The position numbers were made by a program, and so were the translations under genes. Positions 1 through 6,122 of a stretch of DNA of 10,000 nt are shown one piece after another. The notes beneath the pieces are model-generated. The model was not told the DNA's origin and did no database searches. It saw only the letters and a program-made list of their open reading frames with translations. Position 1 is the first letter of the stretch, and each line of letters begins with the position of its first letter. This DNA is from Anaerolinea sp. (GTDB lineage: Bacteria > Chloroflexota > Anaerolineae > Anaerolineales > Anaerolineaceae), in assembly GCA_020216845.1 (NCBI GenBank), contig JAIWNK010000025.1, forward strand, positions 1 through 10,000. Direction: 5' to 3'.

Positions 1-579
1 CCAGCTGAGAAAGTCCTCCAGCAATCTGTCTTGAGCCCCCTGCCCCAAGTGCTGACCCTTGCCGAACAGCAAGCCATCCATCAGGCTGCGCTGACCCTCT
101 ATCAGGCCGCCAGACCTGACGCTCGTCCACTCACCCTGCTCACCCTACTACTGCAAACGGGCATTAAGAAAAGTGAATGCCTCAACCTCCATCTCAATCA
201 CCTCAATCTCGAATCTCCCAACGGCGCCCTGATTTGCATTCGCTATGCCAACACCCGCAACCGTTACAAAGAGCGAGATATTCCTCTCAGCGCCGAATGG
301 ATCCGCTATTATCAAACGTACCTGCTTCAATATAACCCCACAGAACAGGTCTTCCCATGGTCACCGCGTCGCCTGGAATACATTTTGGAAGATCTCAGTC
401 TGGCTGCCGCCCTAGACAAACACGTATCCTTCGATATGTGCCGCTGGACTTGTGCACTGAATGACTGGCAATCCGGCATGGACAAAGAAACATTGCGCCA
501 AAAATTAGGCGTCTCTGCTATTCAGTGGCGCGAGATTCAGCTCAAGTTGCGCCATCTATCCGAACAGTATCCTGCTTAA
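1..579 (+). CDS. Degenerate tyrosine recombinase-like protein, 5' end outside window
   Basis: The reading frame is open from base 1 to the TAA at 577-579, so the gene probably begins upstream and the TTG at 31 need not be the start. The visible part resembles the catalytic domain of tyrosine recombinases (XerC/D and integrase superfamily). TGIKKSE (157-177) matches the TGLRxSE motif, and a later stretch matches the second-arginine helix followed by the LGH...Y region. The key residues are mostly gone. Arg I is Lys (166-168), the His of HxxR is Asp (433-435), the LGH His is Val (511-513) and the expected Tyr nucleophile is Gln (538-540). Only Arg II (442-444) remains. One Tyr sits near the C-terminus (568-570), outside the normal alignment. 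I infer a recombinase fold without strand-exchange activity, perhaps a DNA-binding protein or a decaying integrase. The frame itself is intact. Its 3' end overlaps tilS on the opposite strand. Confidence 0.6.
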   Translation, partial: PAEKVLQQSVLSPLPQVLTLAEQQAIHQAALTLYQAARPDARPLTLLTLLLQTGIKKSECLNLHLNHLNLESPNGALICIRYANTRNRYKERDIPLSAEWIRYYQTYLLQYNPTEQVFPWSPRRLEYILEDLSLAAALDKHVSFDMCRWTCALNDWQSGMDKETLRQKLGVSAIQWREIQLKLRHLSEQYPA

Positions 580-1990
580 ACACCACCAGGTGCAACGCCG
601 CTTGGGTTGTCTCCTTGAGCCGAAATTTATGCCCCGGACGATAGCCCGGCAACCAAACGACTTCATCCCCACAACAGATCAACGGCCAGCCCGCCCGTGC
701 CCGGCGCGGCAATCGCTTATTCACCATAAAATCAGACACTTTTTGTGTGCCATTCTCCATTCCCAGCGGTTGAAAGCGATCCCCCGCGCGGCGTCTGCGC
801 ACCCATAACACATCACACACACTCTCCGCGTCCAACCAGGCCTCATATGGGTTGTGCATTCCTTGCGCCAGCTCTTGCACCTGCACCGGCTCAACCCGCT
901 CAGCACGGACACACCATCCACCCGCAAGGCGCATCTCCCCAGGGATTGGCAAAGCCACCCCAGCTTCCTCAGCAACCTGCGGCCAATCCCCTTTCAGCGA
1001 TGCCCGCACATCTAATAACACAAAGCTGTCATTTTCCAACAGCAGTTGCAAATGTCCCGGCAGCTCCACTTGCCGTCCATGCCGAGGATCATACACAAAG
1101 TCAGCCGCTCGCTCAATTGCCTCAAAATCCACATCCCGCAAATCGGGGCGCAAACTGCTCACCGCCCGCCGCAATACCCGCCGCAACAAAGGCCGCTGCA
1201 GCTCCGCCAAACTGCCCCGCAAATGCACTTGCCCAGCTGTTTCTTGCTTCACCAAGCGCAGCCAGCTTGTTTCTGTCATTTCGGCCAACAGTTCCGCATC
1301 ACCGCGCACCACCTGCGACATTCGCCACAACGCTTGCCGCACCTGCGGGTTATATGTCTCCAGCTCCGGCAGCAACTCATGCCGCAGCCGATTGCGATAA
1401 AACTCGCGCTGCCAATTGCTGCTATCCCGCACCGGATTCAAGCCGCGCTCAGCACAATAGGCCTCAACCTCCACCCGCCCAACCCCCAACAACGGCCGTA
1501 CCAATGGGATAGATGCATCCCACCCCTCATGACACGAACGCATTGCCATGCCACACAACCCATCCACCCCCGCGCCGCGCAACAAATGCATCAACACCGT
1601 CTCCACCTGATCATCCGCCGTGTGCCCCACCACCACAGCCTGAGCGCCTTCTGTGCGCGCCTGCTCAAACAGAAAACGATACCGCAGCAAACGTGCTGCC
1701 TCTTCAATTGAAAGGTGTTGCGCTTCCGCCACCTTCCGCACATCGCGCTGACCAATTCGACAAGCTACACCATACCCTTCGGCCACGCGCTGCACATATG
1801 CCGCATCCATTTCCGCTTCGGCACGCAGACCGTGATTCAAATGTGCCACCACCACCGCATACCCGGCACGTATCAACAAATCCAACAGGCACAGGCTATC
1901 CGGCCCGCCAGAAACCCCCACCAAAACTGGTGCTCGCTGATGCAGCCCACAATCCTGTTCAAAAACTTTTTGTACTCTCTCCAGTTGCAT
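542..1990 (-). CDS. tilS: tRNA(Ile)-lysidine synthase TilS
   Basis: TilS ligates lysine to C34 of the CAU-anticodon tRNA-Ile using ATP, giving lysidine so that the tRNA reads AUA and is charged with isoleucine. It is an essential cytoplasmic enzyme in most bacteria. The 482-residue protein has the N-type PP-loop SGGPDS (27-32), HLNHGLR (50-56), an ARLLRY helix (99-104) and GHTADDQVET (122-131), all typical of TilS. The C-terminal domain is present, with AGDRFQPLGM (402-411) and WLPGYR (446-451), so this is the long form. The ATG at 1990 is the only sensible start, because the PP-loop follows within 26 residues. There is no Shine-Dalgarno sequence, and an extended -10 lies 6 bases upstream, suggesting a leaderless message. 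The last dozen residues are encoded in a 38-base tail-to-tail overlap with the recombinase-like gene, and the TGA is at 544-542. Identification is firm. Confidence 0.96.
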   Translation of the reverse strand: MQLERVQKVFEQDCGLHQRAPVLVGVSGGPDSLCLLDLLIRAGYAVVVAHLNHGLRAEAEMDAAYVQRVAEGYGVACRIGQRDVRKVAEAQHLSIEEAARLLRYRFLFEQARTEGAQAVVVGHTADDQVETVLMHLLRGAGVDGLCGMAMRSCHEGWDASIPLVRPLLGVGRVEVEAYCAERGLNPVRDSSNWQREFYRNRLRHELLPELETYNPQVRQALWRMSQVVRGDAELLAEMTETSWLRLVKQETAGQVHLRGSLAELQRPLLRRVLRRAVSSLRPDLRDVDFEAIERAADFVYDPRHGRQVELPGHLQLLLENDSFVLLDVRASLKGDWPQVAEEAGVALPIPGEMRLAGGWCVRAERVEPVQVQELAQGMHNPYEAWLDAESVCDVLWVRRRRAGDRFQPLGMENGTQKVSDFMVNKRLPRRARAGWPLICCGDEVVWLPGYRPGHKFRLKETTQAALHLVVFKQDTVRIDGAT

Positions 1991-1996
1991 GAAAAC

Positions 1997-2005
1997 ATTA
2001 TAGCA
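1997..2005 (-). promoter_or_regulatory. Extended -10 promoter of tilS, predicted leaderless
   Basis: On the minus strand this reads TGCTATAAT, a perfect extended -10. Six bases separate the hexamer from the tilS ATG, so the expected transcription start falls on or next to the A of the start codon. I see no good -35 element, which extended -10 promoters can do without. There is no Shine-Dalgarno sequence in the gap. Confidence 0.65.
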
Positions 2006-2011
2006 TTGTAC

Positions 2012-2040
2012 TTGCCCTATTCGACACTTTATGCTAGACT
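2012..2040 (+). promoter_or_regulatory. Candidate sigma70-type promoter of the receiver-ATPase/Sir2/kinase operon
   Basis: TTGCCC (2012-2017) is a 4/6 match to the -35 consensus. It is followed by a 17-base spacer and TAGACT (2035-2040), a 4/6 match to the -10. TG precedes the -10 with one base between, giving an extended -10. Transcription would begin near 2047 and leave a leader of about 53 bases. The region is divergent from tilS, and the two promoters lie about 30 bases apart. Confidence 0.5.
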
Positions 2041-2066
2041 GAAGAGACTAAAGAAATGCAACGATA

Positions 2067-2087
2067 TTTTCTGTTAACCACAGAAAG
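2067..2087 (+). promoter_or_regulatory. Leader hairpin or palindrome abutting the ribosome binding site
   Basis: TTTCTGT (2068-2074) and ACAGAAA (2080-2086) are perfect reverse complements around the 5-base loop TAACC. A U-G pair (2067/2087) can extend the stem. The right arm runs into the purine-rich ribosome binding site AAAGGG (2084-2089), which is 10 bases before the ATG at 2100. In RNA the hairpin could partly mask the site. In DNA the same palindrome could be an operator. The pairing is seen directly, and the regulatory role is inference. Confidence 0.4.
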
Positions 2088-2099
2088 GGCTTCAAAAAC

Positions 2100-3260
2100 A
2101 TGGCGCCAAAGATTCTAATCGCAGATGACGATCCAGAGACGTTAAGACTGGTCAGCTTAATGTTACAACGCCAGGGATATCAGGTAGTCACCGCCAGCAA
2201 TGGCGTGCAAGCCATCGGCTTGGCGCGCGTCGAAAAACCCGACCTGATGATTATTGATGTGATGATGCCTGACCTGGACGGATTTGAGGTTGTGCGACAA
2301 TTGCGCAAAAATGCCGAAACTGTCACAACCCCCATTCTTATGTTCACCGCCAAAAGTCAGGTAGAAGACAAAGTCCAAGGCTATGAAGCCGGCGCTGACG
2401 ACTATCTTACCAAACCTGTTCACCCTGCAGAACTTCAGGCACGCCTCAAATCTCTGCTTGCCCGTTCCCAGTCGCGCGCCATTGCGGCAGCTCCTGCTGC
2501 TCAGCGCGGGTATGTCATTGGCGTCATGGGGGCCAAAGGCGGCGTTGGCTGCTCCAGCCTCGCTCTCAACCTGGCCCTCTCTTTCAGCAAACGCGCCAAA
2601 ACCGATGTCATTGCTGCCGAAGTTCAACCCGGACAGGGCAGTTGGGCGCTTGAGCTAGGTTTCAACAATGCTGAAGGCCTGTGTGACCTGTTGCGTCACC
2701 AAACCAGCGAAATCAATCAGGCCATGATCGAAAAGTACTTAATGAAGACAACCTTCGGTCCGCGCCTGTTGCTCTCATCCAACAAACTCAAAGATGTTGA
2801 ACTGATGGCGACCGGCGGGCCACAACTTACCGCAGTGATTCAAGCCCTGCCCTATCTCGCCTCTTACACCGTCCTTGATATTGGCAGCGGCGATATCCTT
2901 GGCCTCGACAACATCCTCAGCAGCTGTAATGAAATGATGATTGCCACCGACCCATTGCCATCTGCTGTTCAACGCACCCGCCTGCTGATCAACGAGCTTG
3001 CCGAAAAAGGCTTTGGCAAATCCAAACTGCTCAACGTCATTGTTGTCAATCGCGTGCGCTCTGACATTCAGCTCTCGGCTAGCCAAATTCAGGAAGCACT
3101 TGGCGTCAATATTTCAATTGTCATTCCTCCAGCGCCTGAACAAGCCTATCAGGCAGCCCTACGCTTTGTCCCGCTCATCATGGTACAGCAAGAAGGCTTA
3201 CTCACGCAACAATTTGTGCGCCTTGCCGATGAAATGGCACAACGCTTACGCAACAAATGA
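2100..3260 (+). CDS. Receiver domain fused to CpaE/TadZ-like deviant P-loop ATPase
   Basis: Residues 1-122 form a canonical response-regulator receiver. It has the acidic cluster D9-D11, phosphoacceptor D53 in IIDVMMPDLDG, T83 and K105 in DDYLTKP. A short linker leads to a ParA/MinD-superfamily domain (about 138-386) of the CpaE/TadZ type. Its deviant Walker A reads KGGVGCSS (146-153): the signature lysine K146 is kept but the P-loop lysine is replaced by C151. The A' position, normally Asp, is E174 (AAEVQP), and the Walker B-like segment is VLDIGSG (258-264). CpaE/TadZ proteins position type IV pilus (Tad) machinery at the cell pole or membrane, and altered Walker motifs are known in that family. 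No Tad pilus gene is visible here. There is no DNA-binding output domain. The gene heads a tightly coupled operon with Sir2 and a histidine kinase, the likely phosphodonor. The exact role is unproven. Confidence 0.88.
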   Translation: MAPKILIADDDPETLRLVSLMLQRQGYQVVTASNGVQAIGLARVEKPDLMIIDVMMPDLDGFEVVRQLRKNAETVTTPILMFTAKSQVEDKVQGYEAGADDYLTKPVHPAELQARLKSLLARSQSRAIAAAPAAQRGYVIGVMGAKGGVGCSSLALNLALSFSKRAKTDVIAAEVQPGQGSWALELGFNNAEGLCDLLRHQTSEINQAMIEKYLMKTTFGPRLLLSSNKLKDVELMATGGPQLTAVIQALPYLASYTVLDIGSGDILGLDNILSSCNEMMIATDPLPSAVQRTRLLINELAEKGFGKSKLLNVIVVNRVRSDIQLSASQIQEALGVNISIVIPPAPEQAYQAALRFVPLIMVQQEGLLTQQFVRLADEMAQRLRNK

Positions 3261-4024
3261 AAACTGCTCCCTCTCTTCAAGAAGCAGGAACCCTGCTCCG
3301 CTCTGCCCAACGCATTGTTGTCCTAACCGGAGCAGGTATCTCTACTGCTTCTGGCATTCCAGATTACCGTTCACCCAACACAGGGTTTTGGCAGCAAAAA
3401 AACCCGATCGAAATTGCCTCGGCAAGTGCTTTTCGCACCCATCCAGAGCGTTTTTACCATGATTGGCTGCGTCCAATTGCACTTTATTGCCTCAATGCCC
3501 AACCCAACCCTGCCCATCTTGCCCTGGCACACCTTGAACAGGCAGGCAAGCTCAGCGCCATCATCACCCAAAACATCGATCGGCTGCACCATCGCGCCGG
3601 CAGCAACAACGTCATCGAATTACACGGTTCACTCTCCAACTTTCACTGCCCTCGCTGTGCAAAAACCTTTCCTGGCAATTCCCTTTACCAACAACTGATT
3701 GAAGACGACCGCATTCCATATTGTCCCAACTGTCAGGTAATCTTAAAACCCAACATTGTCCTGTTTGGCGACAACCTCTCGCAAGCAAACTGGCAAAAAG
3801 CCACACAATATAGCCAGGAATGTGACCTGATGCTTGTCGTTGGCTCCTCGCTCAACGTTGGCCCCGCCAACGCCCTACCCTACCTTGCTATTGAAACGGG
3901 CGCCCCGCTAATCATTCTCACCCGTTCCGAAACCCCTTTGGATGAGCAAGCCACACTCATCCTGCATGAAGACATTGTCAGCGCCCTGCCTTTATTGATT
4001 TCTTTCGCTCTGGAGGATTTATGA
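3257..4024 (+). CDS. Sir2-family NAD-dependent protein deacylase (sirtuin)
   Basis: Sirtuins remove acetyl or related acyl groups from protein lysines, consuming NAD+ and releasing nicotinamide and O-acyl-ADP-ribose. At 255 residues this is a complete compact bacterial enzyme. It has GAGIS (25-29), GIPDYRS (33-39), TQNID (104-108), catalytic H123 in ELHGS, a zinc site C131-x2-C134 and C156-x2-C159, then KPNIVLFGD (164-172) and GSSLNV. From memory the sequence closely follows Thermotoga maritima Sir2, a class U deacetylase. The Tyr-xx-Arg pair that marks desuccinylases such as E. coli CobB appears broken: Tyr67 is present, but Trp is at the Arg position. Deacetylation is therefore the likelier activity. 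The ATG overlaps the upstream stop in ATGA and has no clear Shine-Dalgarno sequence, so translation is probably coupled. The gene sits between the receiver-ATPase and the kinase. Its targets are unknown, and the operon partners are candidates. Confidence 0.94.
   Translation: MKTAPSLQEAGTLLRSAQRIVVLTGAGISTASGIPDYRSPNTGFWQQKNPIEIASASAFRTHPERFYHDWLRPIALYCLNAQPNPAHLALAHLEQAGKLSAIITQNIDRLHHRAGSNNVIELHGSLSNFHCPRCAKTFPGNSLYQQLIEDDRIPYCPNCQVILKPNIVLFGDNLSQANWQKATQYSQECDLMLVVGSSLNVGPANALPYLAIETGAPLIILTRSETPLDEQATLILHEDIVSALPLLISFALEDL
4012..4016 (+). promoter_or_regulatory. Strong ribosome binding site for the histidine kinase
   Basis: GGAGG lies 4 bases before the ATG at 4021, inside the last codons of the Sir2 gene. 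It fixes the kinase start, although the start also overlaps the Sir2 stop (ATGA). The other coupled starts in the window, at 3257 and 8579, lack such a site. Confidence 0.75.
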
Positions 4025-5214
4025 AAAACGATGTTGCTTTTCGCATCGAACGTTACCGCCGCATCATTGATGTCTCGCTTGACCTGGCCTCCACCCTCGA
4101 CCTAAACGAATTACTGAAACGCATTAATCGCCTCGCCGTCGAACTGACCAATGCCGAGGCATCTTCCATCCTGCTGTATGATGAGCGCAAGAATCAACTT
4201 TATTTTGCAGTGGCAGACAACCCAGAAACCGAAGCAGCGCTCTCCTCCGTTGTCGTCCCGCCTGAAAGCATTGCCGGCTGGGTTGCCACGCACCGCGAGG
4301 CCGTCTTCGTCCCCGATGTGCAGCAAGACCAACGCTTTTTCCGCAATGTTGAGCAAATGCTCAACTTTCAAACCCGTTCCATCATGGCAACCCCAATGCT
4401 CATCAAAGGTCGCCTGATTGGCGTCCTGGAAACGTTGAACAAACAAAACGGCCCCTTTACCGAAGAAGACTTAGAAATGTTGATGGTCTTGAGCGCTCAA
4501 GCAGCTGTTGCCATCGAAAACTCACGTCTCTTTCAACAAGGTGACCTGATTAACGAACTTGTTCACGAAATTCGCACCCCACTCTCTTCCATTAGCACCA
4601 TCAGCTATTTGCTGCAACGACCCGACGTTTCTGAAACACAACGTCAGGAATTAGCCGGCATGATCCAAAAAGAAATTGAACGGTTAAACGGCTTAACCAA
4701 CACCTTCCTGGATTATTCCCGACTCGAATCGGGTCGAATGCGTTTCACTCCCACCCCCTTCGATTTAAGCGGCTTAATCGAGGAATGCGTACGCATTGTT
4801 TCTCCACAAGCGATTGAAAAAGGCGTCCGTTTAGAAAAAGAACTTGCTGCAAATCTGCCCATCTTCAACGGCGATCGGGATAAGCTCAAGCAAGTATTGC
4901 TCAACCTGCTCAGCAATGCCATCAAATACAATCGTCCCCGCGGCGATGTCACCCTCAAACTCTGGCGCAACGAAAAGACGCTATTCATCTCCGTCAGCGA
5001 TACCGGTGTAGGCATTCCCCCCGAAGACTTGCCGCATATTGGTGAACGCTTCTTTCGCGCTGGCAACGTCGAACGCAAAGTAACAGGAACCGGCCTGGGC
5101 CTCTCCATCTGCAAGCATATCGTTGAGGCCCACGCCGGTCAAATGCAAGTTAGCAGTCAAATCAATCAGGGAACAACCTTCACGATCGAATTACCCCTCA
5201 AAGACCCCGCCTAA
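4021..5214 (+). CDS. Soluble GAF-domain sensor histidine kinase
   Basis: This is a 397-residue two-component sensor kinase with no membrane segment, so it should sense a cytoplasmic signal. A GAF domain covers about residues 15-168, from the LDLASTLDLNELL helix to the AAVAIENSRL helix. It runs directly into the dimerisation/phosphoacceptor domain, with the H-box HEIRTPLS at H182. The catalytic ATPase domain has N-box residues N295 and N299 (NLLSNAIKYN), G1 DTGVGI (327-332), the F-box region GERFFRAG (341-348) and G2 GTGLGL (356-361). All boxes are intact, so autophosphorylation and phosphotransfer are expected. The GAF ligand cannot be told from the sequence. It is the last gene of the operon begun by the receiver-ATPase, whose D53 is the obvious partner. 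The gene overlaps the Sir2 stop by four bases, and its own TAA overlaps the TAG of the convergent DegV gene. Confidence 0.94.
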   Translation: MKNDVAFRIERYRRIIDVSLDLASTLDLNELLKRINRLAVELTNAEASSILLYDERKNQLYFAVADNPETEAALSSVVVPPESIAGWVATHREAVFVPDVQQDQRFFRNVEQMLNFQTRSIMATPMLIKGRLIGVLETLNKQNGPFTEEDLEMLMVLSAQAAVAIENSRLFQQGDLINELVHEIRTPLSSISTISYLLQRPDVSETQRQELAGMIQKEIERLNGLTNTFLDYSRLESGRMRFTPTPFDLSGLIEECVRIVSPQAIEKGVRLEKELAANLPIFNGDRDKLKQVLLNLLSNAIKYNRPRGDVTLKLWRNEKTLFISVSDTGVGIPPEDLPHIGERFFRAGNVERKVTGTGLGLSICKHIVEAHAGQMQVSSQINQGTTFTIELPLKDPA

Positions 5215-6068
5215 AGTTCAAAAACATCCACCGGGGCCACAGCCATGCCCACCAAACCCGGCCCCGTGTGCGCACCCAACACCGGCGCAATGGGCACCGT
5301 TGTCTCCCACACACACTGAAAGCGTTTTTCCATTTGTTCGCACATCATCGCTACCCCTTCAAGATTGTTGCCATGTAAGGGTTGCACGCGTAACCGCGTC
5401 CCCTCCCCATACCAACCCGCAACAATGTCCGCCAGGCCATAAATGGCCCGTTTCAGGGTAATGTAGCGTCCAACCTGAATATAGGTGCCGCGCTCCTTCT
5501 CCACCGAAATCACTGGCTTAATATTCAACAAAGAAGCCACCAACCCCGAAATATGGCTGATCCGCCCACCATGCAGCAAATATTTCAACGTATCCAGCGT
5601 AAACATCCCGTTTGTTTTTTCGCGCAACTTGCCCAAATATGTCAAAATGCGCTCCAATGACCAGCCTGCCTCCACTGCTTTCGCAGCTGCTTCCACCTGC
5701 CAGCCCAACGGGCACGAGAGCGTTTTGCTATCCCAGACCGTCACATGCGCTTCTGGCACCATTTCAGCCCCAGAACGGGCCGAATTCCACGTACCACTTA
5801 GCCCCGAAGAAACATGAATAGACAAAATCTCCGGGTCTTTCTTGGCCAGCTGACGATACAACTCAGCAAATTCCCCCGCTGAGGGTTGTGAAGTCGTCGG
5901 ATACGCATCCGTCTCCGATAACATTCGATAAAACGTATCCCCATCCAGGTCAACCCCACTTGAATACGTCTTATCATTCAAGGTGATGCGCAATGGAGCA
6001 AACTCAATCGGATACTTCTTCAAAAATTCTGGGGCCAAGTCCGCAGCCCGATCGGTGACAATTTGCAT
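5211..6068 (-). CDS. DegV family fatty-acid-binding protein
   Basis: DegV (FakB-like) proteins bind a single fatty acid. In Firmicutes they present it to the FakA kinase for phosphorylation and use in phospholipid synthesis. The 285-residue length is standard. Diagnostic segments are the N-terminal IVTDRAADL (3-11), YPTTSQPSAGEF (56-67), the ligand-contact region HVSSGLSGTWNSA (85-97), VWDSKTLS (111-118), LKYLLHGGRI (161-170) and LLNIKPVISV further on. An AGGAG ribosome binding site (6077-6081, minus strand) lies 8 bases before the ATG at 6068. The gene follows mutL on the same strand after 54 bases and is probably cotranscribed with it. No FakA kinase gene is visible here, so the physiological partner is unknown. 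The stop codon overlaps that of the convergent histidine kinase by four bases. Confidence 0.92.
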   Translation of the reverse strand: MQIVTDRAADLAPEFLKKYPIEFAPLRITLNDKTYSSGVDLDGDTFYRMLSETDAYPTTSQPSAGEFAELYRQLAKKDPEILSIHVSSGLSGTWNSARSGAEMVPEAHVTVWDSKTLSCPLGWQVEAAAKAVEAGWSLERILTYLGKLREKTNGMFTLDTLKYLLHGGRISHISGLVASLLNIKPVISVEKERGTYIQVGRYITLKRAIYGLADIVAGWYGEGTRLRVQPLHGNNLEGVAMMCEQMEKRFQCVWETTVPIAPVLGAHTGPGLVGMAVAPVDVFEL

Positions 6069-6076
6069 ACTTCTCT

Positions 6077-6081
6077 CTCCT
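6077..6081 (-). promoter_or_regulatory. Ribosome binding site for the DegV-family gene
   Basis: AGGAG on the minus strand lies 8 bases before the ATG at 6068 and supports that start. The rest of the 54-base gap to mutL is A/T-rich with no convincing promoter or terminator, so cotranscription with mutL is likely. Confidence 0.7.
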
Positions 6082-6122
6082 GGTTTTTAAAATTTAACAC
6101 CGCTGAATGGATGCAGTTACGC

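Noticed and set aside
1..579. An active integrase marking a genomic island
   Set aside because: The catalytic residues are missing. No tRNA gene, direct repeat or attachment site is visible, and the neighbours are housekeeping genes.
745..1512. Long + strand open frame opposite tilS, rich in Pro, Ala, His and Thr
   Set aside because: It is exactly antisense to firm tilS coding sequence and shows no domain. Its low-complexity composition is what the C-rich complement of a G-rich gene gives.
1513..1992. Second + strand open frame opposite the 5' half of tilS
   Set aside because: It lies antisense to the TilS PP-loop region, is Pro/His-rich, and has no recognisable motif or independent ribosome binding site.
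6084..6096. T/A-rich run between mutL and the DegV-family gene as a terminator
   Set aside because: There is no GC-rich hairpin before the run in either direction, and the AGGAG site beside it fits a cotranscribed gene.
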